Assembly: GCF_003057745.1 (NCBI RefSeq)
Contig: NZ_QBJD02000013.1
Location: forward strand, 62,001 to 126,000
Length of the DNA: 64,000 nt
Direction: 5' to 3'
DNA from: Enterobacter sp. RIT418
Lineage (GTDB): Bacteria > Pseudomonadota > Gammaproteobacteria > Enterobacterales > Enterobacteriaceae
Shown: piece by piece, positions 47,752 to 56,537 of the stretch
Layout of the letters: the number at the start of each line of letters is the position of its first letter
Numbering within the stretch: position 1 is the stretch's first letter
Program-made: the position numbers and the translations under genes
The notes under the pieces: generated by a model
What the model was told of the DNA's origin: nothing
Database searches by the model: none
Seen by the model: the letters and a program-made list of their open reading frames with translations, nothing else

Positions 47752-48096
47752 ATGCGAATATTTGTTTACGGCAGTTTACGCACCAGGCAGGGCAACAGTC
47801 ACTGGATGACTAACGCCCTGCTGCTGGGAAATTACAATATCGAAAACTACCAGTTGTACAGTCTGGGCCACTATCCAGGCGCGGTTCCCGGAAACGGAAC
47901 GGTACAGGGTGAGGTTTATCGTATTGATAATGCCACGCTTGCCGAACTTGATGCCTTGCGCACCAGGGGCGGTGAGTACGCACGTCAGTTGATCCAGACT
48001 CCTTATGGGAGTGCCTGGATGTATGTCTATCAGCGTCCCGTCGAGGGACTGAAGCTGATAGAAAGCGGTAACTGGTTGGACAGAGACCAGTACTGA
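47752..48096 (+). CDS. ytfP: YtfP, gamma-glutamylcyclotransferase-fold protein
   Basis: The product is 114 residues. The N-terminal FVYGSLRTRQGNSHWM motif is the conserved YGSL phosphate-like loop of the GGCT/AIG2 fold. A conserved acidic residue lies in LDALRTRGGEYAR. The family includes gamma-glutamylamine cyclotransferases, but the activity of YtfP is not established. It starts two bases after tamB and so is the last gene of the tamAB operon, which ends at the terminator at 48103. Confidence 0.93.
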   Translation: MRIFVYGSLRTRQGNSHWMTNALLLGNYNIENYQLYSLGHYPGAVPGNGTVQGEVYRIDNATLAELDALRTRGGEYARQLIQTPYGSAWMYVYQRPVEGLKLIESGNWLDRDQY

Positions 48097-48102
48097 TAAA
48101 CG

Positions 48103-48133
48103 ACAACGCCACCGAAAGGTGGCGTTGTTTTTT
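48103..48133 (+). terminator. Terminator of the tamA-tamB-ytfP operon
   Basis: ACAACGCCACC-GAAA-GGTGGCGTTGT stem, 11 bp with a GNRA loop, followed by six T. It is a strong intrinsic terminator. Confidence 0.95.
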
Positions 48134-48138
48134 GCGCC

Positions 48139-48172
48139 TCTTGTCGGGTAAGCGCAGCGCGCCGGGCAATAC
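48139..48172. repeat. REP-like element between ytfP and ppa
   Basis: TTGTCGGGTAAGCGCAGCGC continuing GCCGGGCAA is a single REP-type unit in the 3' region of two convergent genes. Confidence 0.65.
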
Positions 48173-48183
48173 TCTCCAGACAC

Positions 48184-48210
48184 AAAAAAGCCCCGACTCG
48201 CGGGGCTTAA
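48184..48210 (-). terminator. Terminator of ppa
   Basis: On the minus strand AAGCCCCG/CGGGGCTT forms an 8-bp stem followed by TTTTT. It lies about 16 bases after the ppa stop codon. Confidence 0.9.
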
Positions 48211-48225
48211 TAACAGCAGTGAGAA

Positions 48226-48756
48226 TTACTTCTTCGCCGCGCGCTCGAAAGACGCCACGATCTCAGCTTTCGCTGCTTCCGCGTTGTCCCAGCCGTCGAC
48301 TTTAACCCACTTGCCTTTTTCGAGGTCTTTATAGTGCTCGAAGAAGTGAGTGATCTGCGCTTTCAGCAGCTCTGGCAGGTCGTTCACATCTTTGATGTGA
48401 TCGTATTCTTTGCTCAGCTTGGTGTGCGGAACGGCAACCAGCTTCGCATCTTCACCGGATTCGTCGGTCATTTTCAGCACGCCAACCGGGCGGCAGCGAA
48501 TAACGGAGCCTGGCTCCAGCGGGTATGGCGTTGGGACCAGCACGTCAACCGGGTCACCGTCCAGAGACAGGGTGTGGTTGATGTAGCCGTAGTTGCACGG
48601 ATAGAACATCGCGGTAGACATGAAACGGTCTACGAACAGGGCGCCGCTCTCTTTGTCCACTTCGTATTTGATAGGATCTGCGTTTGCCGGGATTTCGATA
48701 ACAACGTAGATGTCTTCTGGCAGTTCTTTACCCGCAGGGACGTTGAGTAAGCTCAT
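48226..48756 (-). CDS. ppa: Inorganic pyrophosphatase Ppa
   Basis: The product is 176 residues when started at the ATG at 48756 ([20 protein letters not shown]), which is the family N-terminus; the longer open frame upstream has no counterpart. The family I signature DGDPVDVLV carries the metal-binding aspartates (D65, D67, D70). It hydrolyses pyrophosphate in the cytoplasm as a Mg-dependent hexamer, pulling biosynthetic reactions forward. It is divergent from ytfQ across a 309-bp gap and convergent with ytfP. Confidence 0.97.
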   Translation of the reverse strand: MSLLNVPAGKELPEDIYVVIEIPANADPIKYEVDKESGALFVDRFMSTAMFYPCNYGYINHTLSLDGDPVDVLVPTPYPLEPGSVIRCRPVGVLKMTDESGEDAKLVAVPHTKLSKEYDHIKDVNDLPELLKAQITHFFEHYKDLEKGKWVKVDGWDNAEAAKAEIVASFERAAKK

Positions 48757-49065
48757 GTCGGTGTCCTTAAAAATGGATGGTAAATAAGTGGCAGGTATTA
48801 TAGCCAACTGGCGCTGAAAGTCTTCGCCTGTTTTCACCTTCTCTCCTCGTCTGGCCCACTTTTCAGACCGATTCCATGACAGGAAAATCCATAAACGCAG
48901 CCACATTTTTCATGCGGAAATGAAAGCGATTACAAACTTGTGATTAACGTTTTATTCACTTTTCCGAAGTGTGATGTAACGCAATTCGTTACATATATCA
49001 TCGGCTATAGTCATTTCGCAGAACACCTTTTAACCAACAATAATTCACCCTACGAGGACGTTCAT
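48757..49065. promoter_or_regulatory. ppa-ytfQ divergent intergenic region
   Basis: The 309-bp gap holds the divergent promoters. The clearest element is the GalR/GalS-like operator at 48921-48934 (separate entry). A TTGTGATTAACG segment at 48938-48949 carries a CRP-like half-site. AT-rich DNA around 48960-49040 is suitable for the ytfQ promoter. The ytfQ Shine-Dalgarno (CGAGGA) lies at 49053-49058. Confidence 0.4.
48921..48934 (+). promoter_or_regulatory. GalR/GalS-type operator upstream of ytfQ
   Basis: TGAAAGCGATTACA matches the LacI-family galactose operator TGTAANCGNTTACA at all but one specified position. It lies 131 bp upstream of ytfQ. Control of a galactose/galactofuranose transporter by GalR or GalS is biologically sensible. 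Confidence 0.55.
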
Positions 49066-50022
49066 ATGTGGAAGCGCTTACTTCTTGTTACAGCAGTTTC
49101 GGCAGCCATGTCGTCTATGGCGATCGCCGCCCCTCTGACCGTAGGTTTTTCGCAGGTTGGATCGGAATCCGGCTGGCGCGCGGCAGAGACCAGCGTTGCG
49201 AAAAGCGAGGCCGAAAAGCGCGGTATTACGCTGAAAATCGCTGATGGTCAGCAAAAACAAGAGAACCAAATCAAAGCGGTACGTTCATTCATCGCCCAGG
49301 GCGTGGATGCCATTTTCATTGCGCCCGTGGTTGCAACGGGCTGGGAGCCGGTGCTGAAGGAAGCGAAAGACGCTGAAATTCCGGTCTTCCTGCTCGATCG
49401 TTCCATCGACGTAAAAGACAAATCTCTCTATATGACCACCGTCACCGCCAACAACGTGCTGGAAGGGCAGCTGATCGGCGACTGGCTGGTGAAGCAGGTC
49501 GACGGCAAGCCGTGCAACGTGGTTGAACTGCAGGGCACGGTCGGCGCGAGCGTGGCGATTGACCGTAAAAAAGGCTTTGCGGAGGCGATTGCCAAAGCGC
49601 CAAACATCAAGATTATCCGCTCCCAGTCCGGCGACTTTACCCGCAGCAAGGGTAAAGAGGTGATGGAAAGCTTTATCAAGGCGGAAAACAACGGCAAGAA
49701 CATCTGCATGGTTTACGCCCACAACGATGACATGGTGATTGGTGCCATTCAGGCCATCAAGGAAGCGGGCCTGAAGCCGGGTAAAGATATCCTCACCGGC
49801 TCCATTGACGGCGTGCCTGATATCTACAAGGCAATGATTGACGGCGAGGCTAACGCCAGCGTCGAGCTGACGCCAAACATGGCCGGTCCGGCCTTCGACG
49901 CGCTCGAGAAATTCAAAAAAGACGGCACGATGCCGGAAAAAGTGACCGTCACCAAATCCACGCTCTACCTGCCTGACACGGCGAAAGAAGAGTTAGAGAA
50001 GAAGAAAAATATGGGCTATTAA
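49066..50022 (+). CDS. ytfQ: Galactofuranose-binding periplasmic protein YtfQ
   Basis: The product is 318 residues from the ATG at 49066; the frame is open further upstream, but the signal peptide MWKRLLLVTAVSAAMSSMAI starts here. It is a sugar-binding protein of the periplasmic-binding-protein type I (LacI-like) fold, with the typical LTVGFSQVGSESGWRAAE start, LLDRSID and YAHNDDMVIGAI segments, and a C-terminal lobe. The E. coli protein binds galactofuranose and galactopyranose. It is the first gene of the ytfQRT-yjfF operon. A large inverted repeat separates it from ytfR, which would help keep the binding protein in excess. Confidence 0.96.
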   Translation: MWKRLLLVTAVSAAMSSMAIAAPLTVGFSQVGSESGWRAAETSVAKSEAEKRGITLKIADGQQKQENQIKAVRSFIAQGVDAIFIAPVVATGWEPVLKEAKDAEIPVFLLDRSIDVKDKSLYMTTVTANNVLEGQLIGDWLVKQVDGKPCNVVELQGTVGASVAIDRKKGFAEAIAKAPNIKIIRSQSGDFTRSKGKEVMESFIKAENNGKNICMVYAHNDDMVIGAIQAIKEAGLKPGKDILTGSIDGVPDIYKAMIDGEANASVELTPNMAGPAFDALEKFKKDGTMPEKVTVTKSTLYLPDTAKEELEKKKNMGY

Positions 50023-50031
50023 AACCCGCGC

Positions 50032-50146
50032 CCCTCACCCCAGCCCTCTCCCCGGAGGGGAGAGGGAGAAAGGCGAGTTGGGCAGAAAATTAAAGGCTGG
50101 CACGAACAGTTCCCTCTCCCCTCCGGGGAGAGGGTCAGGGTGAGGG
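50032..50146. repeat. Large inverted repeat in the ytfQ-ytfR gap
   Basis: Two 35-nt arms, 50032-50066 and 50112-50146, are reverse complements with only about three mismatches. Each contains CCCTCACCC, CCCTCTCCCC and GGGGAGAGGG. They are separated by 45 nt. Each arm is itself partly palindromic, so a cruciform or long RNA stem can form. The ytfR Shine-Dalgarno GAGGGGG (50142-50148) lies mostly inside the second arm. Confidence 0.85.
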
Positions 50147-50153
50147 GGAAAAT

Positions 50154-51656
50154 ATGACCACTGAACAACACCAGGAAATCCTCCGCACAGAGGGCTTAAG
50201 CAAATTCTTCCCCGGCGTAAAGGCGCTGGATAACGTCGATTTCAGCCTGCGGCGCGGCGAGATCATGGCGCTCCTCGGGGAAAACGGCGCGGGGAAATCG
50301 ACGCTAATTAAAGCGCTGACCGGCGTCTACCACGCCGATCGCGGCACCATCTGGCTGGAAGGTAACGCCATTTCGCCAAAAAATACCGCCCACGCGCAGC
50401 AGCTGGGCATCGGGACGGTGTACCAGGAGGTAAACCTGCTGCCCAATATGTCGGTGGCGGATAACCTGTTTATCGGACGCGAGCCAAGGCGCTTCGGCCT
50501 GCTGCGGCGTAAGGAGATGGAAGCGCGCGCCACGGCGCTGATGGAATCTTACGGCTTCTCGCTCGACGTGCGCGAGCCGCTGAACCGCTTTTCGGTGGCG
50601 ATGCAGCAGATTGTCGCTATCTGTCGCGCCATCGATCTCTCGGCGAAGGTGCTGATCCTCGATGAACCCACCGCCAGCCTCGATACCCAGGAAGTGGAAA
50701 TGCTCTTTACCCTGATGCGCCGGCTGCGCGATCGGGGCGTTAGCCTGATCTTCGTCACCCATTTCCTCGATCAGGTCTACGCGGTGAGCGATCGCATTAC
50801 GGTGCTGCGCAACGGCTGCTTCGTCGGCTGCCGCGAAACCCGCGAGCTGCCGCAGATCGAGCTGGTCAAAATGATGCTCGGCCGCGAGCTGGAAACCAAC
50901 GCGCTCCAGCGCGCGGGCCGCACGCTGCTGAGCGATAAGCCGGTCGCCGCGTTCAGCGGCTACGGCAAAAAAGGAACGATCGCGCCGTTCGATCTGGCGG
51001 TCCGCCCCGGCGAAATCGTCGGCCTGGCGGGCCTGCTGGGATCGGGCCGGACCGAAACCGCCGAGGTGATCTTCGGGATCAAGCCTGCCGACAGCGGCAG
51101 CGCGCTGATCAAAGGCAAACCGCAAACCCTGCGATCGCCGCATCAGGCGTCGTGCCTGGGCGTCGGCTTCTGCCCGGAGGATCGCAAAACGGACGGCATT
51201 ATCGCCGCCGCCTCGGTGCGGGAAAATATCATTCTGGCGCTGCAGGCCCAGCGCGGCTGGCTGCGCCCGATCCCCAGACGCGAGCAAAACGCCATCGCCG
51301 AGCGCTTTATCCGCCAGCTCGGCATTCGCACGCCGAGCGCGGAGCAGCCGATTGAGTTTCTCTCCGGCGGGAATCAGCAGAAGGTGCTGCTTTCCCGCTG
51401 GCTGCTCACCAAACCGCAGTTCCTGATCCTCGACGAGCCGACGCGCGGCATCGACGTGGGGGCGCACGCGGAGATTATCCGCCTGATCGAAACGCTCTGC
51501 GCGGACGGGCTGGCGCTGCTGGTGATCTCGTCCGAGCTGGAGGAGCTGGTGGGTTATGCCGATCGCGTCATCATCATGCGCGATCGCAAACAGGTGGCAG
51601 AGATCCCGCTGGATAAGCTGTCGGTTCCGGCGATCATGAATGCCATCGCGGCATAA
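50154..51656 (+). CDS. ytfR: Galactofuranose ABC transporter ATPase YtfR
   Basis: The product is 500 residues, a double-ATPase sugar importer subunit. The N-terminal domain has Walker A GENGAGKST (about residues 43-51), a signature loop near FSVAMQQ and Walker B VLILDEPTASLD. The second domain has the degenerate Walker A GLLGSGRTE typical of the rbsA/mglA family, then FLSGGNQQKVLLSRWL and ILDEPTRGIDVG. It is a peripheral inner-membrane protein that powers YtfT/YjfF. The ribosome site is provided by the edge of the upstream palindromic repeat. Confidence 0.96.
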   Translation: MTTEQHQEILRTEGLSKFFPGVKALDNVDFSLRRGEIMALLGENGAGKSTLIKALTGVYHADRGTIWLEGNAISPKNTAHAQQLGIGTVYQEVNLLPNMSVADNLFIGREPRRFGLLRRKEMEARATALMESYGFSLDVREPLNRFSVAMQQIVAICRAIDLSAKVLILDEPTASLDTQEVEMLFTLMRRLRDRGVSLIFVTHFLDQVYAVSDRITVLRNGCFVGCRETRELPQIELVKMMLGRELETNALQRAGRTLLSDKPVAAFSGYGKKGTIAPFDLAVRPGEIVGLAGLLGSGRTETAEVIFGIKPADSGSALIKGKPQTLRSPHQASCLGVGFCPEDRKTDGIIAAASVRENIILALQAQRGWLRPIPRREQNAIAERFIRQLGIRTPSAEQPIEFLSGGNQQKVLLSRWLLTKPQFLILDEPTRGIDVGAHAEIIRLIETLCADGLALLVISSELEELVGYADRVIIMRDRKQVAEIPLDKLSVPAIMNAIAA

Positions 51657-51666
51657 GGAGTTAATG

Positions 51667-52692
51667 GTGATGCCCCGATCCCTTTCGCAAACCGGCGAGG
51701 CAAAGCGTCGCTTCCGCTGGCCAACCGGCACGCCGCAGCTCGCGGCGCTGCTGCTGGTGCTGCTTGTCGATAGCCTCGTTGCGCCGCACTTTTTCCAGAT
51801 TGTGGTTCAGGACGGGCGTCTGTTCGGCAGCCCGATCGATATCTTAAACCGCGCGGCTCCCGTCGCGCTGCTGGCGATCGGCATGACGCTGGTGATTGCC
51901 ACCGGTGGGATCGACCTCTCCGTGGGGGCGATCATGGCGATTGCCGGTGCGACCGCCGCCTCGATGACCGTCGCCGGGCATAGCCTGCCGATGGTGCTGC
52001 TGGCGGCGCTTGGAACGGGCGTGCTGGCCGGATTATGGAACGGCATTCTGGTGGCGGTGCTTAAGATCCAGCCGTTCGTCGCCACCCTGATATTAATGGT
52101 CGCCGGGCGCGGCGTCGCGCAGCTGATCACCTCCGGGCAGATCGTCACCTTCAACTCGCCGAGCCTGGCGTGGATCGGCAGCGGCAGGCTGTTCTTCTTC
52201 CCTACGCCGGTAATCATTGCCCTGGCCACGCTGGTGGTCTTCTGGCTGTTCACCCGCAAAACGGCGCTGGGCATGTTTATCGAAGCGGTGGGGATCAACA
52301 TTCGGGCGGCGAAAAACGCCGGGGTCAACACGCGGCTGATGGTCATGCTCACCTACGTGCTGAGCGGCGTCTGCGCCGCCATCGCGGGGGTGATTGTGGC
52401 GGCCGACATTCGCGGCGCGGACGCCAACAACGCCGGGCTGTGGCTTGAGCTGGACGCTATTCTGGCGGTGGTGATCGGCGGCGGCTCGCTGATGGGCGGA
52501 CGCTTTAACCTGCTGCTGTCGGTGGTGGGCGCGCTGATTATCCAGGGCATGAACACCGGGATCTTGCTCTCCGGCTTCCAGCCGGAGCTTAATCAGGTGG
52601 TAAAAGCGGTGGTCGTGCTCTGCGTGCTGATCGTGCAATCGCCGCGCTTTGTCAGCATCATCAAGGGGATACGCGCTCATGATAAAACGTAA
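51667..52692 (+). CDS. ytfT: Galactofuranose ABC transporter permease YtfT
   Basis: The product is 341 residues from a GTG at 51667 (GTG-ATG, giving MMPRSLS), six bases after AAGGAG. An ATG at 51664 is too close to that site, and an ATG at 51670 is also possible. It is a BPD_transp_2 family permease with about eight to ten helices, including the conserved AIGMTLVIATGGIDLSVGAI segment and the ADANNAGLWLELDAILAVVI loop. It overlaps yjfF by 14 bases, implying coupled translation of the two permeases. Confidence 0.95.
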   Translation: MMPRSLSQTGEAKRRFRWPTGTPQLAALLLVLLVDSLVAPHFFQIVVQDGRLFGSPIDILNRAAPVALLAIGMTLVIATGGIDLSVGAIMAIAGATAASMTVAGHSLPMVLLAALGTGVLAGLWNGILVAVLKIQPFVATLILMVAGRGVAQLITSGQIVTFNSPSLAWIGSGRLFFFPTPVIIALATLVVFWLFTRKTALGMFIEAVGINIRAAKNAGVNTRLMVMLTYVLSGVCAAIAGVIVAADIRGADANNAGLWLELDAILAVVIGGGSLMGGRFNLLLSVVGALIIQGMNTGILLSGFQPELNQVVKAVVVLCVLIVQSPRFVSIIKGIRAHDKT

Positions 52693-53659
52693 TTTACCGT
52701 TAACCATCACGCTGGGCGTGTTTGTGCTGGGCTATCTGTACTGTTTAACCCACTTCCCCGGCTTCGCCTCTACGCGCGTGATCTGCAACATTCTGACGGA
52801 CAACGCCTTTCTCGGCATCATCGCCGTCGGCATGACCTTCGTGATCCTCTCCGGCGGAATCGATCTCTCGGTTGGCTCGGTTATCGCGTTTACCGGCGTG
52901 TTCCTCGCCAAGGCGATTGGCTTCTGGGGCATTTCGCCGCTGCTGGCCTTCCCGCTGGTGCTGGTGATGGGCTGCGCCTTTGGCGCCTTTATGGGGCTGC
53001 TGATCGACGCGCTCAAAATCCCGGCGTTTATCATTACCCTCGCGGGGATGTTCTTCCTGCGCGGCGTGAGCTATCTGGTGTCGGAGGAGTCGATCCCCAT
53101 TAACCACCCGGTCTACGACACGCTCTCCAGCCTGGCGTGGAAAATTCCCGGCGGCGGGCGCCTCAGTGCGATGGGCCTGCTGATGCTCGGGGTGGTGGTG
53201 ATCGGCATTTTCCTCGCCCACCGCACCCGCTTTGGCAACCAGGTGTACGCCATCGGCGGCAGCGCGACGTCGGCGAACCTGATGGGGATCTCGACCCGCA
53301 GCACGACGATCCGCATCTACATGCTCTCGACCGGCCTGGCGACGCTGGCGGGGATTGTCTTCTCCATTTATACCCAGGCGGGCTACGCGCTGGCGGGCGT
53401 CGGCGTGGAGCTGGATGCGATCGCCTCCGTGGTGATTGGCGGCACGCTGCTCAGCGGCGGGGTGGGCACGGTGCTTGGCACGCTGTTCGGCGTGGCGATC
53501 CAGGGGCTGATCCAGACCTACATCAACTTCGACGGGACGCTCAGCTCGTGGTGGACAAAAATCGCCATCGGTATCCTGCTGTTTATTTTCATCGCGCTGC
53601 AGCGCGGCCTGACCGTGCTTTGGGAGAATCGGCAGAGCTCGCCCGTCACGCGCGTATAA
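52679..53659 (+). CDS. yjfF: Galactofuranose ABC transporter permease YjfF
   Basis: The product is 326 residues from the ATG at 52679 (MIKRNLPLTITLGVFVLGYL), inside the end of ytfT. It is the second BPD_transp_2 permease, with AVGMTFVILSGGIDLSVGSV and the YALAGVGVELDAIASVVIGG loop. It forms the membrane channel with YtfT. Its stop codon TAA is part of the -35 element of the downstream FliA promoter. Confidence 0.95.
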   Translation: MIKRNLPLTITLGVFVLGYLYCLTHFPGFASTRVICNILTDNAFLGIIAVGMTFVILSGGIDLSVGSVIAFTGVFLAKAIGFWGISPLLAFPLVLVMGCAFGAFMGLLIDALKIPAFIITLAGMFFLRGVSYLVSEESIPINHPVYDTLSSLAWKIPGGGRLSAMGLLMLGVVVIGIFLAHRTRFGNQVYAIGGSATSANLMGISTRSTTIRIYMLSTGLATLAGIVFSIYTQAGYALAGVGVELDAIASVVIGGTLLSGGVGTVLGTLFGVAIQGLIQTYINFDGTLSSWWTKIAIGILLFIFIALQRGLTVLWENRQSSPVTRV

Positions 53660-53683
53660 ATATTCTCCGGTAGCGGCCGATAC
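53657..53683 (+). promoter_or_regulatory. Sigma-28 (FliA) promoter of the second chemoreceptor gene
   Basis: TAAA (53657-53660), exactly 15 bp, GCCGATAC (53676-53683), a strong match to TAAA-N15-GCCGATAA. The -35 shares the yjfF stop codon. The start codon lies 45 bp downstream, nearly the same distance as at the first receptor gene. Confidence 0.85.
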
Positions 53684-53727
53684 TCTTTCTTTATGCCCAG
53701 AAATATCTCGCTACCGGAAATAACATC

Positions 53728-55296
53728 ATGCTTAAAACGCTATCGATTCGTACCGGCTTGCTTTCGTTACTGGCCGTTATGACCCTTCTGCTGCTGATCG
53801 TCAGCGGCATCGGCATTTATGCCCTCACCCAGAGTTCCGCTTCGCTCCAGCGCATCAACCACCTCCAGGGTGAGCAAATGGTGCAGCTGAATTCAGGCTA
53901 CACGCTTCTCCTGCGCGCCCGCAACGAGGCCGGACAGGCCGTTCGCATGATGGAGATCGGCCTGCTGGACGATGCCACCCGATCGGTGAAGAACATCAAT
54001 CAGGAGGTTGGCCAGGCGCAGAAAACGCTTAAGCGCGTGATCGACGGCGGCGTGGCGGACGAGCAGGGGCAAGCGCTGCTCGATAAGGTGGCGGCGAGCC
54101 TCGCGGCCTATAGCCAGCAGGGGATTAACCCGATGCTGAAGGCCCTTAACGAGCAGAGCGCGGACGGTTACTACGACCTGCTGGAGAATATGCTGATCCC
54201 GGTGGCCAGGCAGTTTGACAACGACATGCAGGCGTTTCAGGCCTGGAGCGAGGCGCGCGGCAGGGCGGAAGTAAGCGCCGTGCAGTCGAGTAAAACCCGG
54301 GTGCTGATCCTCATCGTGGTGGCGGCGCTGCTCACGGCGGGCATCATCGTGCTGGCCTGGCTGGCGCTGCGCCATATGCTGCTCAGGCCGCTGTCGGCCT
54401 CTATTACGCAGCTCGAACATGTGGCCGCGGGGGATTTGACCCAGACGCTCAACGCCCCGGCAAGCCAGGAGTTTAACCGCCTGAACGCGGCGATAGAGGA
54501 GATGCGTCAGTCGCTGATGGGGTCGGTTCTGCGCGTTCGCGACGCCAGCTCGCAGATTGATACCGGCAGCCGCGAACTCACGGCGGGGAATGTGCATCTG
54601 GCCCAGCGCACGGAGTCTACCGCCACCTCGCTTGAGCAGACGGCGGCCAGCATGGAGGAGATCACCGCCACGGTGAAGCTCAACGCGGACAACGCCGAGC
54701 AGGCGCACAAGCTGGCGAAGTCGGTCTCCGATACCGCCGACCACGGCAGCGAGATGGTCTGCTACGTGATTGAGAAGATGCGCGATATCTCCGGCAGTTC
54801 GGCGCGCATCGCCGACATCCTGAGCGTGATTGACGGAATCGCCTTCCAGACCAACATTCTGGCGCTGAACGCCTCCGTCGAAGCGGCGCGCGCGGGCGAG
54901 CAGGGGCGCGGCTTCGCCGTCGTCGCGGGCGAAGTGCGAAACCTTGCCAGCCGCAGCGCCGATGCCGCAAAAGAGATCCGCGCGCTGATTAGCGATTCGC
55001 AAACCCACGTCACCGAGGGCAGCGAGCTGGCCCAGCAGGCGGGTGAGACGATGGATGAAATTGCCACCGAAGTGCTGCGCATGACCAAACTGATGCGCGA
55101 AATTGCCACCGCTTCCCAGGAGCAGAGCCGCGGCATTGAGCAGGTGAACATCGCGGTGAATCAGATGGACGAAACCGCCCAGCAAAACGCGGCGCTGGTT
55201 CAGCAATCCTCCGCGGCAACGCGCTCGCTGGAAGCGCAGTCGCGCGAGCTGATGGAGGCCATGGCTTCGTTTAAGCTGACGGCGCAAACCGCCTGA
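53728..55296 (+). CDS. Methyl-accepting chemotaxis protein without pentapeptide tail
   Basis: The product is 522 residues. TM1 is at about residues 12-32, a periplasmic four-helix (TarH-like) domain spans about 33-192, TM2 is at about 193-214, then HAMP and the signalling domain. The hairpin tip [20 protein letters not shown] lies near 367-386. It ends LTAQTA, with no NWETF-type tail, so it is probably a low-abundance receptor that depends on others for methylation, like Trg. The R64/N68 amino-acid pattern of the first receptor is not seen. It lies directly after the sugar transporter operon and may sense that binding protein or its sugar. It is absent from this locus in E. coli. Confidence 0.92.
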   Translation: MLKTLSIRTGLLSLLAVMTLLLLIVSGIGIYALTQSSASLQRINHLQGEQMVQLNSGYTLLLRARNEAGQAVRMMEIGLLDDATRSVKNINQEVGQAQKTLKRVIDGGVADEQGQALLDKVAASLAAYSQQGINPMLKALNEQSADGYYDLLENMLIPVARQFDNDMQAFQAWSEARGRAEVSAVQSSKTRVLILIVVAALLTAGIIVLAWLALRHMLLRPLSASITQLEHVAAGDLTQTLNAPASQEFNRLNAAIEEMRQSLMGSVLRVRDASSQIDTGSRELTAGNVHLAQRTESTATSLEQTAASMEEITATVKLNADNAEQAHKLAKSVSDTADHGSEMVCYVIEKMRDISGSSARIADILSVIDGIAFQTNILALNASVEAARAGEQGRGFAVVAGEVRNLASRSADAAKEIRALISDSQTHVTEGSELAQQAGETMDEIATEVLRMTKLMREIATASQEQSRGIEQVNIAVNQMDETAQQNAALVQQSSAATRSLEAQSRELMEAMASFKLTAQTA

Positions 55297-55300
55297 TGGA

Positions 55301-55328
55301 AAAGAAAAGGGGAGCCGGGCGGCTCCCC
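55301..55328 (-). terminator. Terminator of fbp
   Basis: GGGGAGCC-GGGC-GGCTCCCC; on the minus strand the stem is followed by TTTTCTTT. It also forms a 3' hairpin for the convergent chemoreceptor message. Confidence 0.88.
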
Positions 55329-55340
55329 TGAGGAACTGCG

Positions 55341-56339
55341 TTACGCGTCAGGGTATTCGCGGATCATGCGCTCAACGTCTTCGACCATGTGGTCATTGCC
55401 GACGAAGAACGAGCGGCGCTGGTGCAGGCTTTCCGGCACGATGTCCAGAATGCGCTGCTTGCCGTCGCTCGCCTTGCCGCCCGCCTGCTCGGCGAGGAAT
55501 GCCATCGGGTTGCATTCGTACAGCAGGCGCAGCTTGCCTTCCGGGTGGCTGGCGGTGCTTGGATAGAGGTAGATACCGCCCTTCAGCAGGTTGCGGTGGA
55601 AATCCGCGACCAGCGAGCCAATGTAGCGGGAGGTGTACGGACGCTGGGTGGCCTTATCTTCTTCCTGGCAGAACTTGATGTACTTCTTCACGCCGTTCGG
55701 GAAGCGGATGTAGTTGCCTTCGTTAATGGAGTAGGTATTGCCTTTCTGCGGGAAGCGCATGCGTTCCTGGCTGAGGCAGAACACGCCCAGCGACGGGTCG
55801 TAGGTAAAGGCGTGAACGCCGCAGCCGGTGGTGTACACCAGCATGGTGGACGAACCGTATACCACGTAGCCTGCGGCAACCTGCTTGCTGCCCGGCTGGA
55901 GGAAATCTTCTTCCGTGACCGGCGTGCCGACCGGGGTCACGCGGCGGTAGATAGAGAAAATGGTCCCGACGGAGACGTTAACGTCGATGTTGGAAGAACC
56001 ATCCAGTGGGTCCATCAGCACGACATATTTTGCGTGCTCACACCCTTCGAATACGACGATTTCGTCTTCTTCTTCAGAGGCGATGCCCGCCACGATGTCG
56101 CGCGCGCGCAGTGCAGCTTTGAGTTTTTCATTGGCGAACAGGTCGAGTTTCTGCTGAACCTCGCCCTGCACGTTTTCGGCACCGCTGGCACCCAGGATAT
56201 CGACCAGCCCGGCCTTGTTGATATCGCGGTGGATGATCTTAGCGCCCAGCTTTATTGCCGACAGCAAAGCAGTGAGCTCACCGGTAGCATGAGAGAACTC
56301 GTGCTGCTTTTCGACAATAAATTCACCTAACGTTTTCAT
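55341..56339 (-). CDS. fbp: Fructose-1,6-bisphosphatase class I
   Basis: The product is 332 residues, the exact family length. The class I FBPase metal site is visible as [20 protein letters not shown] (about residues 106-125). It starts [20 protein letters not shown]. It removes the 1-phosphate of fructose 1,6-bisphosphate in gluconeogenesis, in the cytoplasm, and is AMP-inhibited in E. coli. It is divergent from mpl, as in E. coli. Confidence 0.97.
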   Translation of the reverse strand: MKTLGEFIVEKQHEFSHATGELTALLSAIKLGAKIIHRDINKAGLVDILGASGAENVQGEVQQKLDLFANEKLKAALRARDIVAGIASEEEDEIVVFEGCEHAKYVVLMDPLDGSSNIDVNVSVGTIFSIYRRVTPVGTPVTEEDFLQPGSKQVAAGYVVYGSSTMLVYTTGCGVHAFTYDPSLGVFCLSQERMRFPQKGNTYSINEGNYIRFPNGVKKYIKFCQEEDKATQRPYTSRYIGSLVADFHRNLLKGGIYLYPSTASHPEGKLRLLYECNPMAFLAEQAGGKASDGKQRILDIVPESLHQRRSFFVGNDHMVEDVERMIREYPDA

Positions 56340-56537
56340 AACACTTTCCCTGCATCTTATGTGAGTAGAGCGATCGTATGTTCACTAAAACGACTGAAGC
56401 CCAACAATCTTAACAAATATTCAAATAGTAGCGCAGAGGTGAATCGCGCCAGCAAAATACGGATTTACCTGAAATGCGTTTCACACCCGCGAACATGTGA
56501 GTAAAATGTGCGCCACATTAAAGAAGGATAGTGACGT

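Noticed and set aside
50304-51731. Minus-strand frame of 475 codons over ytfR
   Set aside because: It is a shadow of ytfR, which has all ABC motifs in the sense frame.
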